NCBI RefSeq assembly: GCF_029761915.1 | Contig: NZ_CP121695.1 | Location: forward strand, 3,315,501-3,379,500 | DNA from: Bradyrhizobium sp. CB1650 | GTDB taxonomy: Bacteria > Pseudomonadota > Alphaproteobacteria > Rhizobiales > Xanthobacteraceae | Reading direction: 5' to 3' | Length of the DNA: 64,000 nt | Shown here: positions 8,222 to 17,511 of the stretch, piece after piece | Numbering within the stretch: the first letter of the stretch is position 1 | Layout: the number at the start of each line of letters is the position of its first letter | The notes under the pieces: generated by a model | Database searches by the model: none | What the model saw: the letters and a program-made list of their open reading frames with translations, nothing else | What the model was told of the DNA's origin: nothing | Made by a program: the position numbers and the translations under genes

Positions 8222-8983
8222 ATGGGTAGGCTAGCGGACAAGAATATCCTTATCACCGGCGGCAACAGCGGGATCGGGCTGGCCGCAGCGCAGGAATTCG
8301 ACCGAGAGGGCGCGCGCGTCGCCATCTGCGGCTTGAATGAGGGGTCGCTGCAGGCAGCCAAGGAGACGCTTGGAGCCGGAAGTCTCGCCGTTCGCGCGGA
8401 CGTCAGCAAACTCACCGACCTCGACAAGCTGTTCGCCACGATCAAGCGGGAGTTCGGGTACCTGGACGGCGTCTTCGTCAATGCAGGTTACAGCGAGTTC
8501 CTGTTGTTCGAAGAGGTGACAGAGCAAAGCTTCGACAAGGTGATAGGCTCCAATTTCAAAGGGGCTTACTTCACAATTCAAAAGGCCTTGCCACTGCTCA
8601 GGCGAAGTTCGTCTGTCATCATCAATGCGTCCGTTGGCGCGCGCAAGGGGTGGCCGACAACCTCGACCGTCTCGACCTGCAAGGCCGCGGTCGTCCATCT
8701 CGCCCGAATCCTCAGCGCCGAACTCGTGGACCGCGGGATTCGCGTGAATACCCTAAGCCCGGGCCCGACGGACACGGCAATGTTCGCTCGCTTCGCAGGC
8801 GAAGAGCAGGGCGAGGCGGTTAAGGACATCCTCCGAATCAACAATCCAAGCAAGCGGATAGCCGATCCGTTGGAAATCGCGAAGCTGGCGGTTTACCTCG
8901 CGTCGGACGATTCCGCGTACGTCGTCGGAGCAGACTTCCTGATCGACGGCGGGGTCACGGCCATTTCGGGCGTGGGCGCCTGA
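8222..8983 (+). CDS. SDR-family protein lacking the catalytic tyrosine
   Basis: A 253-aa Rossmann-fold protein. Residues 12-19 are the dinucleotide motif TGGNSGIG, VNAG follows at about 87, the structural Asn is N111, the catalytic Ser is S137 and the Lys is K154. The expected catalytic Tyr at position 150 is Val (STVSTCK in place of xxYxxxK). The codon is GTC, two changes from a Tyr codon. Classical dehydrogenase activity is therefore doubtful unless another residue substitutes. The C-terminal part (NTLSPGPTDT, SAYVVGADFLIDGG) is normal. GAGGAG eight bases before ATG 8222 sets the start over GTG 8213. It is probably co-regulated with the preceding Rrf2 gene. Confidence 0.9.
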   Translation: MGRLADKNILITGGNSGIGLAAAQEFDREGARVAICGLNEGSLQAAKETLGAGSLAVRADVSKLTDLDKLFATIKREFGYLDGVFVNAGYSEFLLFEEVTEQSFDKVIGSNFKGAYFTIQKALPLLRRSSSVIINASVGARKGWPTTSTVSTCKAAVVHLARILSAELVDRGIRVNTLSPGPTDTAMFARFAGEEQGEAVKDILRINNPSKRIADPLEIAKLAVYLASDDSAYVVGADFLIDGGVTAISGVGA

Positions 8984-9177
8984 GCCTCGTTGCGGAGAGT
9001 CGAGGCCGTTCCCTGTTCCCGCTCAGGCAAGGAACGGATCGCATCGCCAACCCCGTCACCTCAAAAAGTGTCGGCCGAGAGGTTTTTGCCGTCTGCCGTC
9101 GTGCGCGGCTGAGCTGGAAAATCGTCGGTTACGCGGCTGACGGAAGTACGAGCAGGGCAGGATAAGGAGATCATACG

Positions 9178-10674
9178 ATGGAGTCCACTCTCAAGCAGAG
9201 CAAGGCGACTCATACCCAACACGTCGACCACTCTCTCTCGCCAGTTGAACTTGACGCCACTCCGAGCGCGCGACGATCTAGCGATCTCTCTTCAGCAACC
9301 TCTCCGAATCAGGTGCTGGCCATCGTCTCCGTCGGAATGATTCTGGCTAATCTCGATCTTTTCATTGTGAATGTCGGCCTACCCAACATCGCGCTGGATT
9401 TTGCCAATCCTAGCCTGGAGAGGCTTTCCTGGATACTCAACGGGTACACGATAACGTATGCGGCGCTTTTGGTATTCTTTGGACGCTTGTCAGAGCGCTA
9501 CCCACGCAATGTAAGTTTCCTCGTCGGGATCGGGGCCTTTACCGCAGCGTCAGCCGCGTGCGCCGCTGCCACCAGTACTGAGATGCTTATCGTTTTTCGC
9601 GTCGTGCAGGCGGCCGCCGCCGCGCTCATGACGCCGACATCGCTTGGGCTACTGTTATCCGCCTTCCCCCCCGAGGGCCGGAGCGGCGCCGTGCGAACGT
9701 GGACCGCTGTAGGCGGCCTCGCGGCGGCGCTCGGGCCGGTGATCGGCGGGGTTCTGGTCACGGCGAGCTGGCGCTGGATCTTCCTCGTCAATCTCCCACT
9801 CGGGTTGATCACCCTGGTCGTCGGTTGGCGAAAACTCCCGAGGGTACCTGGCCACAACAGTGCACACCCCGATTTTGGGGCAGCGCTACTGGTGACCGCC
9901 GGCGTGGCGTCCTTGGTTTTAGCGATCGTCAAGGTAAACGACTGGGGTTGGCATTCTCCGGGCATCGGTGCTGCCTGCGCTGCGACGGTCATTTTCCTCG
10001 GGTGGTTCGTTGCGCATTGCCTTCGGTCGTCCGCCCCTTTTATCGATCCGCACCTGTTCCGCATCCGCCCGTTCACGGGGGCCGCGCTGGCTATCGCTCC
10101 GTTTTCGGCGGCCTTTGGCGCGCTTTTGCTGTCGATCGTGTTGTGGGATCAGATGATCTGGGGTTGGTCGGCACTGAAGATCGGTCTTGCGATGGCGCCG
10201 GGCCCACTGCTGGTGCCCGTCATCTCGCTTCTCTTCTCGCGCCGGCTCATAGCCCAATTCGGCGCCGCCGCGGTTTCGGCCGTGGGGATCATTTCCTTCG
10301 CTCTCGGACAGGTCTGGTGGTCCGTTGTACCCGGTCTCGAGGCGAGCTTTCTCGCTGCGACTTTTGGCATGCTTCCGATCGGCCTCGGTGTCGGATTAGC
10401 GCTGCCGACCTTGATGGGGGTTAGTACGTCATCCCTGCCTCCCTCATCGTTCGCGACAGGTTCCGGAGCAATCAACATGATCCGCCAGACTGGAATCGCA
10501 ATCGGAGTCGCTCTGCTGGTCGCCATCGTCGGCGTACCTCATGAGGTCGCGGAGTGGGTACAGGCCTTCCGAGTGGCCTGGTGGGTTATGGCGGCGATCA
10601 CCCTCATTGGCCTCGTTCCGACGTTGCTTTTGATCAGGCCCAGACCCACCCGAGCGCCAGTTGTGTCGGAGTAA
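9178..10674 (+). CDS. MFS drug:H+ antiporter, DHA2 (EmrB/QacA) type
   Basis: A 498-aa inner-membrane exporter with about 14 hydrophobic segments after a 45-residue polar N-terminus. The first segment contains LDLFIVNVGLPNIA, the family's motif D1 with its Asp. WILNGYTITYAAL and the loop GRLSERYPRN (motif A) follow, and WRWIFLVNLPLGLITL is the typical TM6 region. AAGGAG precedes ATG 9178. It likely expels hydrophobic toxic compounds. The neighbouring Rrf2, SDR, NTF2-like and MDR genes suggest one stress-response cluster, though the 194-base gap before it allows its own promoter. Confidence 0.94.
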   Translation: MESTLKQSKATHTQHVDHSLSPVELDATPSARRSSDLSSATSPNQVLAIVSVGMILANLDLFIVNVGLPNIALDFANPSLERLSWILNGYTITYAALLVFFGRLSERYPRNVSFLVGIGAFTAASAACAAATSTEMLIVFRVVQAAAAALMTPTSLGLLLSAFPPEGRSGAVRTWTAVGGLAAALGPVIGGVLVTASWRWIFLVNLPLGLITLVVGWRKLPRVPGHNSAHPDFGAALLVTAGVASLVLAIVKVNDWGWHSPGIGAACAATVIFLGWFVAHCLRSSAPFIDPHLFRIRPFTGAALAIAPFSAAFGALLLSIVLWDQMIWGWSALKIGLAMAPGPLLVPVISLLFSRRLIAQFGAAAVSAVGIISFALGQVWWSVVPGLEASFLAATFGMLPIGLGVGLALPTLMGVSTSSLPPSSFATGSGAINMIRQTGIAIGVALLVAIVGVPHEVAEWVQAFRVAWWVMAAITLIGLVPTLLLIRPRPTRAPVVSE

Positions 10675-10803
10675 GGCTGGCCGGCCGCATGGCGGAGATC
10701 TCGTTTCGACGACGTCTCGCTGGAGCCCCCAATTCACAGACATGTTTGATCCAATCTCAACACTATCACTCACGCAAAGCCCGAAACGAAAAGGGTCGAT
10801 AGA

Positions 10804-11223
10804 ATGCATCCATTCCGTAGACTTCGAGAAGGTGGCCCAATGACTCCGGGACAGGCCGCCGTGGTTCTCAATGAAAACGTCGTGATGCACAGTTCGGTTC
10901 TGATAAAGCCGATCGTGGGCCGAGCGCTCGTTTCGATTGCGATTTCAATCTCGACACAGAGCCGCGACGATCCGGGCAAGTACATCTTCGAAGGCAAGAT
11001 CGACGCTCACACGACCCTTCTCCGATGGCAAGGCACCGTCCAAGGACACGAGGTCGAGAGCCTGGAGCTCCTGACCGACGACGAGAACGGACTGCTGCTC
11101 GAGCGCACAGTCGCGTACAGGCCGTTTCCGGCCCTCGAGTTATTCAGATATCGGCTGATCGCTCTGAACGCCGGCAGGCTGCCTGACGACATGTGGGATT
11201 ATCCAAATGCAACCGAAACGTAA
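10804..11223 (+). CDS. NTF2/SnoaL-like protein
   Basis: A 139-aa small soluble protein with a cone-fold pattern: NENVVMHSSVLIKPIVGRAL near the N-terminus and the strands TTLLRWQGTVQGHEVESLEL and ENGLLLERTVAYRPF. This matches nuclear transport factor 2-like proteins, which include isomerases, hydrolases and non-catalytic ligand binders. The start could be 10804 or ATG 10840, which follows AAGGTGG; alignment length slightly favours 10804. It lies between the MFS pump and MDR reductase genes on the same strand. Confidence 0.6.
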   Translation: MHPFRRLREGGPMTPGQAAVVLNENVVMHSSVLIKPIVGRALVSIAISISTQSRDDPGKYIFEGKIDAHTTLLRWQGTVQGHEVESLELLTDDENGLLLERTVAYRPFPALELFRYRLIALNAGRLPDDMWDYPNATET

Positions 11224-11295
11224 TTACGAGCGTCGCGGTCGTTAAGCCGGTTAGCGGTTTGATCATGTTAGCGACACTTCGAAAGGACTGCATTT

Positions 11296-12318
11296 ATGAA
11301 AGCATTTGTTTTTGAACGCACCGGCGATCCCAACGACGTCCTCGCCGTACGAGAATTGCCCGACGCGAAACCCGGTCCAGGTGAAATTCTCGTCCGCGTG
11401 CGACTTTCGCCGGTTCATCCCAGCGATATGCACATCATGCGCGGCCGGTTCGGTCGTCAGCCGACGGTACCAGCCAGTCCCGGCATCGAATGCGTCGGTG
11501 TCGTCGAGGCGCTTGGGTCGGGCGTCGCAGGTCCCGCACCGGGCACGCGCGTCGTTCTTCTGAACGTCTGGGGTTCGTGGCGCGAACTCATCGTGAGTCC
11601 GGCTGAGCGGGTTATACCCGTACCCGACGATCTCTCGGACGATGACGCCGCGCAGGCTTTGGTGAATCCGGTTACAGCCTGGGTGATGACGATGGTCGAG
11701 CACGATCTCAAGCCGGGCGATTGGTTGGTCCAGACCGCTGCCGGTTCGACGGTGGGCCAGCTTGTGCTGCAACTCGCTCGTTCGGAGCGTTTCCGCACGG
11801 TCAACATCGTGCGCCGTCGCGCACAAGTTCCAGACATCAAGGCATTTGGTGGTGACGTAGTGATCACCAGCGAGGACGATGATTGGGGCATGCAACTCGC
11901 GACAGCAAGCGAGGGAAAGGTGCTATCCCGGGTGATCGATTGCGTCGCCGGCAGGACCGGAGCGACGGTTGCGCGGCATCTCGCGCCTGGTGGCCGTATG
12001 CTGGTCTATGGGGCATTGTCGTCACACAGGCAAACCGATCCTTCGGCATTTGAGATGCCAGTCTTCGCACCGAGGCTGATTTACAGTGCGGCGGCTGTGC
12101 AAGGATGGTATCTCCTGCATTGGCTCGAAGTGACACCGCTCGCTGACTGTGGCGCCATCTTTGCCAAGGTCCTCGAACGTCTGGCGTCCGGCGCGCTGCG
12201 CCTCCCGCCGGCGAAGCGTCATCGGCCACAAAACATTGCAGATGCCCTGCGCGACGCGGATGGAGCACCGCGCGAAGGAAAGCCGTTGCTTGATCTTAGC
12301 AGTTGGGCTCCAGACTAG
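11296..12318 (+). CDS. Medium-chain dehydrogenase/reductase, enoyl reductase-like
   Basis: A 340-aa MDR protein without the structural or catalytic zinc ligands. The GroES-like N-terminus has VRLSPVHPSDMHIMRGRF and PGIECVGVVEALG. The Rossmann part starts AAGSTVGQLVLQLARS, and VNIVRRR is the NADPH-phosphate contact typical of mitochondrial-type 2-enoyl-CoA reductase (MECR/ETR) relatives. It therefore probably reduces enoyl thioesters or quinone-like enones with NADPH. GAAAGG precedes ATG 11296. It is the last gene of the detoxification cluster. Confidence 0.9.
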   Translation: MKAFVFERTGDPNDVLAVRELPDAKPGPGEILVRVRLSPVHPSDMHIMRGRFGRQPTVPASPGIECVGVVEALGSGVAGPAPGTRVVLLNVWGSWRELIVSPAERVIPVPDDLSDDDAAQALVNPVTAWVMTMVEHDLKPGDWLVQTAAGSTVGQLVLQLARSERFRTVNIVRRRAQVPDIKAFGGDVVITSEDDDWGMQLATASEGKVLSRVIDCVAGRTGATVARHLAPGGRMLVYGALSSHRQTDPSAFEMPVFAPRLIYSAAAVQGWYLLHWLEVTPLADCGAIFAKVLERLASGALRLPPAKRHRPQNIADALRDADGAPREGKPLLDLSSWAPD

Positions 12319-12642
12319 GCACATCGAGCTTCGGCAATGTGACCGACTTCCTCAAAGCGCCCCGCCATCACCAGCAGATTTTCGCTCAAATCCCTGTCGG
12401 CCAACACGCGCAAAAAGGCCGGTCGGCGCGCGTTGCCGTAGCATGACGGATGTAATGGCATGAAATGACCAGCTGTTTGGCAGGATATGACCTTGTCCGA
12501 ACCGGCCCGGCCATCGATCCTCCATTTTAGGGAAACGCAGATCGAGTGCCTCAAGTCTGGCGCGCGGTGGAGGACGATCTGCCGGCTGAAGGGGCTGCAC
12601 GGGTGAAAAGCGCGAGACAAGGGATTTCAGGAGGAGGATCGA
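12319..12642. other. Intergenic, promoter region of the symporter operon
   Basis: No coding frame is supported. The last 20 bases hold AGGAGGAGG, the ribosome binding site for the DUF485 gene. I did not identify clear promoter boxes. Confidence 0.6.
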
Positions 12643-12960
12643 ATGCCGCAATCAAGGCCCGAACGGATGCACGAGATTCTCACCGATCCCTCCTTCCGTG
12701 AGCTTGCCTCGGCGCGCGCGAAACTGCGCTGGAGCCTTTCGATCGTGACCCTGATCATGTTCTTCGGCTTTATTGCGCTCATCTCGACGGCAAGGGACGC
12801 ACTCGGCGCCACCGTCGCTGGAAGTGCCATGCCGCTCGGGCTCGTTCTCGCCGTCGCGATGATCGCGACCGTTGTTATGCTGACCGGCATCTACGTGGAG
12901 CGGTCCAATTCCCGCTTCGACGAGTTGACCCACGCCTTGAAGCGGGAGTTCGGCCAATGA
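12643..12960 (+). CDS. DUF485 membrane protein, acetate-symporter partner (YjcH-like)
   Basis: A 105-aa inner-membrane protein. [21 protein letters not shown] is the conserved N-terminal signature of DUF485, and two hydrophobic segments follow (about residues 30-48 and 62-85), ending in a charged tail with [13 protein letters not shown]. In many proteobacteria this gene sits directly before the sodium/solute symporter actP, as here: its TGA overlaps the ATG of the next gene (ATGA). It has a very strong ribosome binding site (AGGAGGAGG). Its biochemical role is not established. Confidence 0.9.
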   Translation: MPQSRPERMHEILTDPSFRELASARAKLRWSLSIVTLIMFFGFIALISTARDALGATVAGSAMPLGLVLAVAMIATVVMLTGIYVERSNSRFDELTHALKREFGQ

Positions 12961-14650
12961 TCCGTCGCTGTCTGTTGGCCGCATTCGTTGGGGCATTTCC
13001 GGCCGGGGCCCTGGCGCAAACGGCCGCGGCCGGAGAGGCGAGGGGGCCGGACTGGATCGCTATCGGCATGTTCCTGTTGATCGTCCTGGCGACGCTGGTC
13101 ATCACCTACCGCGCGGCGGGCAGCACGAAATCGAAGGCGGGCTTCTATACCGCGGGCCATGCCATCACACCGCTGCAGAACGGCCTTGCTATTGCCGGCG
13201 ACTTCCTGTCCGCGGCCGCGTTTCTCGGTATCTCGGCGCTCGTCTATGCCAATGGCTTCGACGGGCTGATCTACGCGCTTGGGTTTTTGACGGGGTGGCC
13301 GATCGTGTTGTTCCTGATGTCGGAACGCATGCGCAACTCGGAAGCTACACATTTGCCGATGCGGCCGCCTTTCGGCTCGACCGGACTCCGGTGCGGCTGG
13401 TCGCCGCGACAGGAAGCCTTGTTGTCGTGCTGTTCTACCTGATCGCGCAGATGATCGGAGCCGGCAAGGTCATCGAGCTCCTGTTTGGCATCAATTACCT
13501 CGTCGCGGTGGCCGGAGTCGGCATCCTGATGATTCTCTATGTCGCTGTCGGGGGCATGCAGGCGACCACCTGGGTCCAGATCACCAAGGCGATCCTGCTG
13601 CTGTGCGGCGGGACATTGCTGGCGTTGGTCGTTCTTTGGCATTTTGATTTCAGCTTCGGCGCGCTGTTTGCCGGCGTGAGCCAGATCCATCCCAAGGGCG
13701 CCGCAGTCCTCATGCCCGGCGGGCTTTTCGCCGAGCCGGTTTCCGCGATTTCTCTGGGATTGGCGCTGGTGTTTGGCACGGCGGGCCTTCCGCATATTCT
13801 CATGCGGTTCTTCACCGTGAAGGACGCCGCCGCCGCCCGCAAATCGGTGTTTTATACAACGACCTGCGTTGCCTATTTCTGCCTTGTTATTCCCATTCTT
13901 GGGTTCGGTGCTGTTCCGATCCTGATGTCCGAGCCGAGCTATTTCCACGTTGGTACATCGGGGCAGTTCAACAAGATCACGGACATGATCGGCGGGCCAA
14001 ACATGGCGGCGATCCATCTCGCTCACGCCATGGGTGGCCCGGTGCTGCTTGGGTTCATTTCCGCCGTGGCATTCGCGACGATCCTTGCGGTCGTTGCCGG
14101 ACTGACGCTTGCCGGCGCCTCTGCGGTCAGCCACGACATCTACGGGCAGGTCATCGCCCGCGGGCAGGCATCGGACACGCGCGAAGTCCTGATTTCGAAA
14201 ATTTCAGCCATCGTCATCGGTATCGCTGCTGTCTTGCTCGCCTATGCCTTTGAAAAGCAGAATGTGGCGTTCATGGCCGGCCTCGCGCTTTCCGTTGCGG
14301 CAAGCTGCAACTTCCCGGTCCTCGCAATGGCAATCTTCTGGCGCGGTATGACCACGCGAGGTGCCGTAGCCGGCGGTCTCGCGGGTCTTGTCGCGTCGGT
14401 CGTTCTGGTCGTGCTCAGCAAGACGGTCTGGGTCGCCGTATTCCATTTCGCAACGGCGCCTTTCCCATACGAAAATCCTGCGCTGTTCTCGATGCCGCTG
14501 GCGTTCCTGTTCGGCTGGCTGTTCTCGGTAACGGACCACAGCGCGCGGGCGGCACGCGAACGCGCGGCGTTCGAGGCGCAGTTCGTCCGGTCTGAAATCG
14601 GAATTGCGCTGGCGACGCAGGATACGGCAGTGTCGGCCGCGACATCATGA
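12957..14650 (+). pseudogene. actP: ActP-like cation/acetate symporter, single-base frameshift
   Basis: Sodium:solute symporter family, probably a monocarboxylate importer in the inner membrane. The first frame (12957-13442) gives a signal-like N-terminus, [20 protein letters not shown] and several TM segments as far as SERMRN. It then runs into a different sequence. From about 13338 the +1 frame continues the family with [20 protein letters not shown] and ends at 14650. Restoring one C in the sequence AACTCGGAAGC near 13337 would rejoin the halves into an about 564-aa protein. It may be a true inactivating deletion or a sequencing error. It overlaps the DUF485 gene and the fumarylacetoacetase region by ATGA junctions. 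Confidence 0.9.
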
Positions 14651-14685
14651 AGGCCGCACGCGCATCTGCCGCAAACGGAGACGTC

Positions 14686-16038
14686 ATGACGAAAGTTCGT
14701 CTCGACGAGACCCATGATCCGGCCCGCCGCAGCTTTGTCGAAGCGGCAAACCAGGCGAACACGGACTTTCCGATCCAGAATCTGCCGCTTGGGGTGTTCA
14801 GCACCAAGTCCGATCCGGTGCCAAGGATCGGTGTGGCGATCGGCGACCATGTACTCGACCTGAAGAAGGCCAGCGGGGCGACCGAGCGCCTGACCCAGCC
14901 GGTCCGCGACGCCCTGCAGGAGACCTCGCTCAATTCGCTCTTTGCGCTCGGCCGCACCAGGCTGCGCGAGCTACGCCGCATCGCAGGCGACATGCTCGAT
15001 CAGGGAGCCACCGGCAATCAGGTACGCCGGCATGCGTCGGATCTGCTCGTATCCGCGGATGAATGCACATTGCATCTTCCGACGAAGGTGGCGAATTACA
15101 CCGATTTCTATGCCGGCATCTATCACGCACGCGCAGCCGGGGCGCTGCTCACCCCCGAAAATCCGCTTCCGCCAAATTACAAGTGGGTGCCGATCGCCTA
15201 TCACGGCCGGGCCTCTTCCGTTCAGGTCGGGCAGGGTGCCGTGCGCCGTCCGCTCGGTCAGCGGCCGCCGGCGGCACCCGGGACGCCGCCGAGCTTCGGT
15301 CCCTGCGAAAGATTGGATTTCGAGCTGGAGATGGGCTTCTATCTGGCAAGCGGCAACAACCTCGGCAAGCCAATCCCGATCGCCGAGGCATCCAAGGAGA
15401 TCGCAGGCTTTACCCTGCTCAACGACTGGTCGGCGCGCGATGTGCAGCGCTGGGAGATGTTTCCGCTAGGTCCTTTCCTCAGCAAAAGCTTCGGAACCTC
15501 CGTTGCGCCATGGGTCGTGATGAGCGACGCATTGGCTCCCTTCCGCGTCGCGGCGCTGCCGCGTCCCGAGGGCGACCCGCGTCCGCTCGATTACCTGTTC
15601 GACGGCGAAGACCAAGTGAGAGGCGGACTTGACGTCCATCTCGAGGTGCTCCTCTCCACCGCGCAGATGCGCGCGGCAAATACACCTGCGCGCAGGATCC
15701 TCACCTCGAATGCGAAATATCTCTACTGGACGCCTGCGCAGATGGTTGCCCATCACACGATCAACGGCTGCAACTTGCAGGCCGGCGACCTGATCGGCAC
15801 CGGGACGATCTCCGGGCCAAGCCCCGCCGAGCTCAGCAGCATGCTCGAATTCACCAGCGCCGGGACCAAGCCTGTCGTGCTCCCGAACGGAGAGCAGCGT
15901 GGTTTCCTGCTGGATGGCGACGAAATCACATTCCGCGGGCGGTGCAGCCGCGATGGCTACGTTTCGATCGGCTTTGGATCGTGCACGGGGAGGATCGCGG
16001 CGGCCGAGATCGCAAGCTTGCAAAAGCAGGTCGCGTGA
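14686..16038 (+). CDS. fahA: Fumarylacetoacetase
   Basis: A 450-aa enzyme that splits fumarylacetoacetate into fumarate and acetoacetate, the last step of tyrosine and homogentisate breakdown. The N-terminal SH3-like domain begins DFPIQNLPLGVFS. The catalytic FAH domain has NYTDFYAGIYHA (metal Asp and general base His), ELEMGFYLA (metal Glu), LNDWSARDVQRWE (metal Asp) and SFGTSVAPWVV. AACGGAG before ATG 14686 sets the start; an ATG at 14647 overlapping the symporter stop would add 13 residues. Hydrolysis by homologous enzymes of other acylpyruvates is possible, since no other homogentisate genes are in view. Confidence 0.95.
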   Translation: MTKVRLDETHDPARRSFVEAANQANTDFPIQNLPLGVFSTKSDPVPRIGVAIGDHVLDLKKASGATERLTQPVRDALQETSLNSLFALGRTRLRELRRIAGDMLDQGATGNQVRRHASDLLVSADECTLHLPTKVANYTDFYAGIYHARAAGALLTPENPLPPNYKWVPIAYHGRASSVQVGQGAVRRPLGQRPPAAPGTPPSFGPCERLDFELEMGFYLASGNNLGKPIPIAEASKEIAGFTLLNDWSARDVQRWEMFPLGPFLSKSFGTSVAPWVVMSDALAPFRVAALPRPEGDPRPLDYLFDGEDQVRGGLDVHLEVLLSTAQMRAANTPARRILTSNAKYLYWTPAQMVAHHTINGCNLQAGDLIGTGTISGPSPAELSSMLEFTSAGTKPVVLPNGEQRGFLLDGDEITFRGRCSRDGYVSIGFGSCTGRIAAAEIASLQKQVA

Positions 16039-16058
16039 CGCGCTGACTCGAGCTCGGC

Positions 16059-16214
16059 ATGGAATGTCGTGGTCCGTTGATTTACGCGCATCTTCTCTCG
16101 CCCGGGCTCGATCCGGACGAAGTGCGCCGGGGACAGCTTCTGACGGCTCTGGCGGGGGTCTCCGTACTGCTGCTGTTGCAACTGTTCGTTTTGCTCGCCA
16201 GCGCAGCAGCCTGA
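16059..16214 (+). CDS. Small single-pass membrane protein (51 aa)
   Basis: A 51-codon frame of which the second half is one hydrophobic helix (TALAGVSVLLLLQLFVLLAS). The first half is polar with LDPDEVRRG. It lies 20 bases after the fumarylacetoacetase stop and on the same strand, so it may be the last gene of that operon. The ribosome binding site is weak. Role unknown. Confidence 0.5.
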   Translation: MECRGPLIYAHLLSPGLDPDEVRRGQLLTALAGVSVLLLLQLFVLLASAAA

Positions 16215-16217
16215 GCG

Positions 16218-17273
16218 TTAGTGGCTCCGCGCCGGATGGCGGAAGTCGGTCGGCGAACGGTCGGTCCACTTCTTGAAAGCCTTGCGAAAGCTCGTTGCAT
16301 CGGCAAAGCCGACGCGTTCGGCCACCTGGTCGATGCTCAAACGGGTGTTCTCGAGCAGCTCGGTCGCAAGCGACCGGCGCATGCCGTCGACAATGGATTG
16401 ATAGGATAATCCTTCGTCGGCAAGCCTGCGATGAAACGTCCGCAGCGAAAGGCCGAGCTCGGATGCGATGTCCGCTGCAACCGGAAAGCGGTTGGGGTTG
16501 TTGAGGCAGGCCGTGCGTATCTTGCGCACGAGATCGGAATCGTCCGGCCGCTCGGTCAGGACCGCCTCGCAAACCTGCCAGCAGATCTTTGCGGTGATCG
16601 GGTTGGCGTTTGGGCAGAGCAGGTCGAGCACGGATGCGTCGAAATGCCATTCCATGCGGTCGGCATCGAAGTCGATCGGACAATTGAACATGCGCTCGTA
16701 GTTGCGCCAGTGCACGGGCGCGGGAAACGGGAAAACCATCCGCTTGCTGGGGAAGGGCGCTTCCAGCACGCGGCTGAACAGCGTGGTCATCGAGCTCCGC
16801 CAGAACTCCGCGGCGAACGGCAGGAGATCGCCCAGCGTATCGAGCCCGTGACTGCGCAGGATTGCCGTCGTTCCCCCTTCAATCCGGAAGCTGATCTGAC
16901 GCACGGCCGGACCGGCCATGGTGATGTGATCGAGAGAGAACAGGAGGGCTTCTCCGAAGGTGCGGCTCGAGACCATCGCATAGCCATAGATGCCGTAATC
17001 GCTGATCCGCTGCCGCGCGCCCGCCAACAGGCCGATGTCGGACCGCTTAGCCAGTCGTCTGGCGTTCCGATAGAGCGCAAGGCGCTGCCGGTGCGAGATG
17101 CGCGCATGCGCATCCTCCAGCTGCGAGGCGTCGACGCCGGTTCGCGCAAACAGGTCGCGAACCGAAACCCCTTCCGCGGCAAGTTCGGCTGCGAGCGCCC
17201 CAAGACCCACGAGAATTTGGGTCGGCGCGTCGGGATCGCCCAGCAGGGGGGTCACGATCTTGATCGGCTTCAT
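16218..17273 (-). CDS. AraC-family regulator with arabinose-binding-like N-terminal domain
   Basis: A 351-aa regulator of the OruR/ArgR-like branch. An N-terminal effector domain (residues about 20-210, with RISHRQRLALYRNARRLA and GYAMVSSRTFGEAL) is followed by two helix-turn-helix motifs in the last 100 residues (VAADIASELGLSLRTFHRRL; VAERVGFADATSFRKAFKKW). AGGAGG lies before the start. It is transcribed away from the enoyl-CoA hydratase and CoA-transferase genes across a 238-base gap and converges with the fumarylacetoacetase genes. This makes it the likely controller of the acyl-CoA pair; the inducer is unknown. Confidence 0.9.
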   Translation of the reverse strand: MKPIKIVTPLLGDPDAPTQILVGLGALAAELAAEGVSVRDLFARTGVDASQLEDAHARISHRQRLALYRNARRLAKRSDIGLLAGARQRISDYGIYGYAMVSSRTFGEALLFSLDHITMAGPAVRQISFRIEGGTTAILRSHGLDTLGDLLPFAAEFWRSSMTTLFSRVLEAPFPSKRMVFPFPAPVHWRNYERMFNCPIDFDADRMEWHFDASVLDLLCPNANPITAKICWQVCEAVLTERPDDSDLVRKIRTACLNNPNRFPVAADIASELGLSLRTFHRRLADEGLSYQSIVDGMRRSLATELLENTRLSIDQVAERVGFADATSFRKAFKKWTDRSPTDFRHPARSH

Positions 17274-17511
17274 CGATCCTCCTGGCTGTTGGCACGGATT
17301 GACGCGCTCGAATTCGCTGTTTTTGGCGTTTTGGCAGCCTCAGACATCATAATTGGCAGAACCTGACGTTGTCACCTTTTTTCCGCCGGTCAATATTGCC
17401 GCAAGACCAGCGGCCAGACATCAACAGGCCGGCAGCAACGAGGAAGCGGTAGTCGGCCGAGACGCCTCTTGGCCCGGCGTGCGTCCGGTTGCGCGGAAAC
17501 GAGGGATATCC

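Noticed and set aside
15466-16683. 405-codon minus-strand frame across fumarylacetoacetase and AraC genes
   Set aside because: It overlaps two well-supported genes in other frames and has no recognisable domain or start signal.
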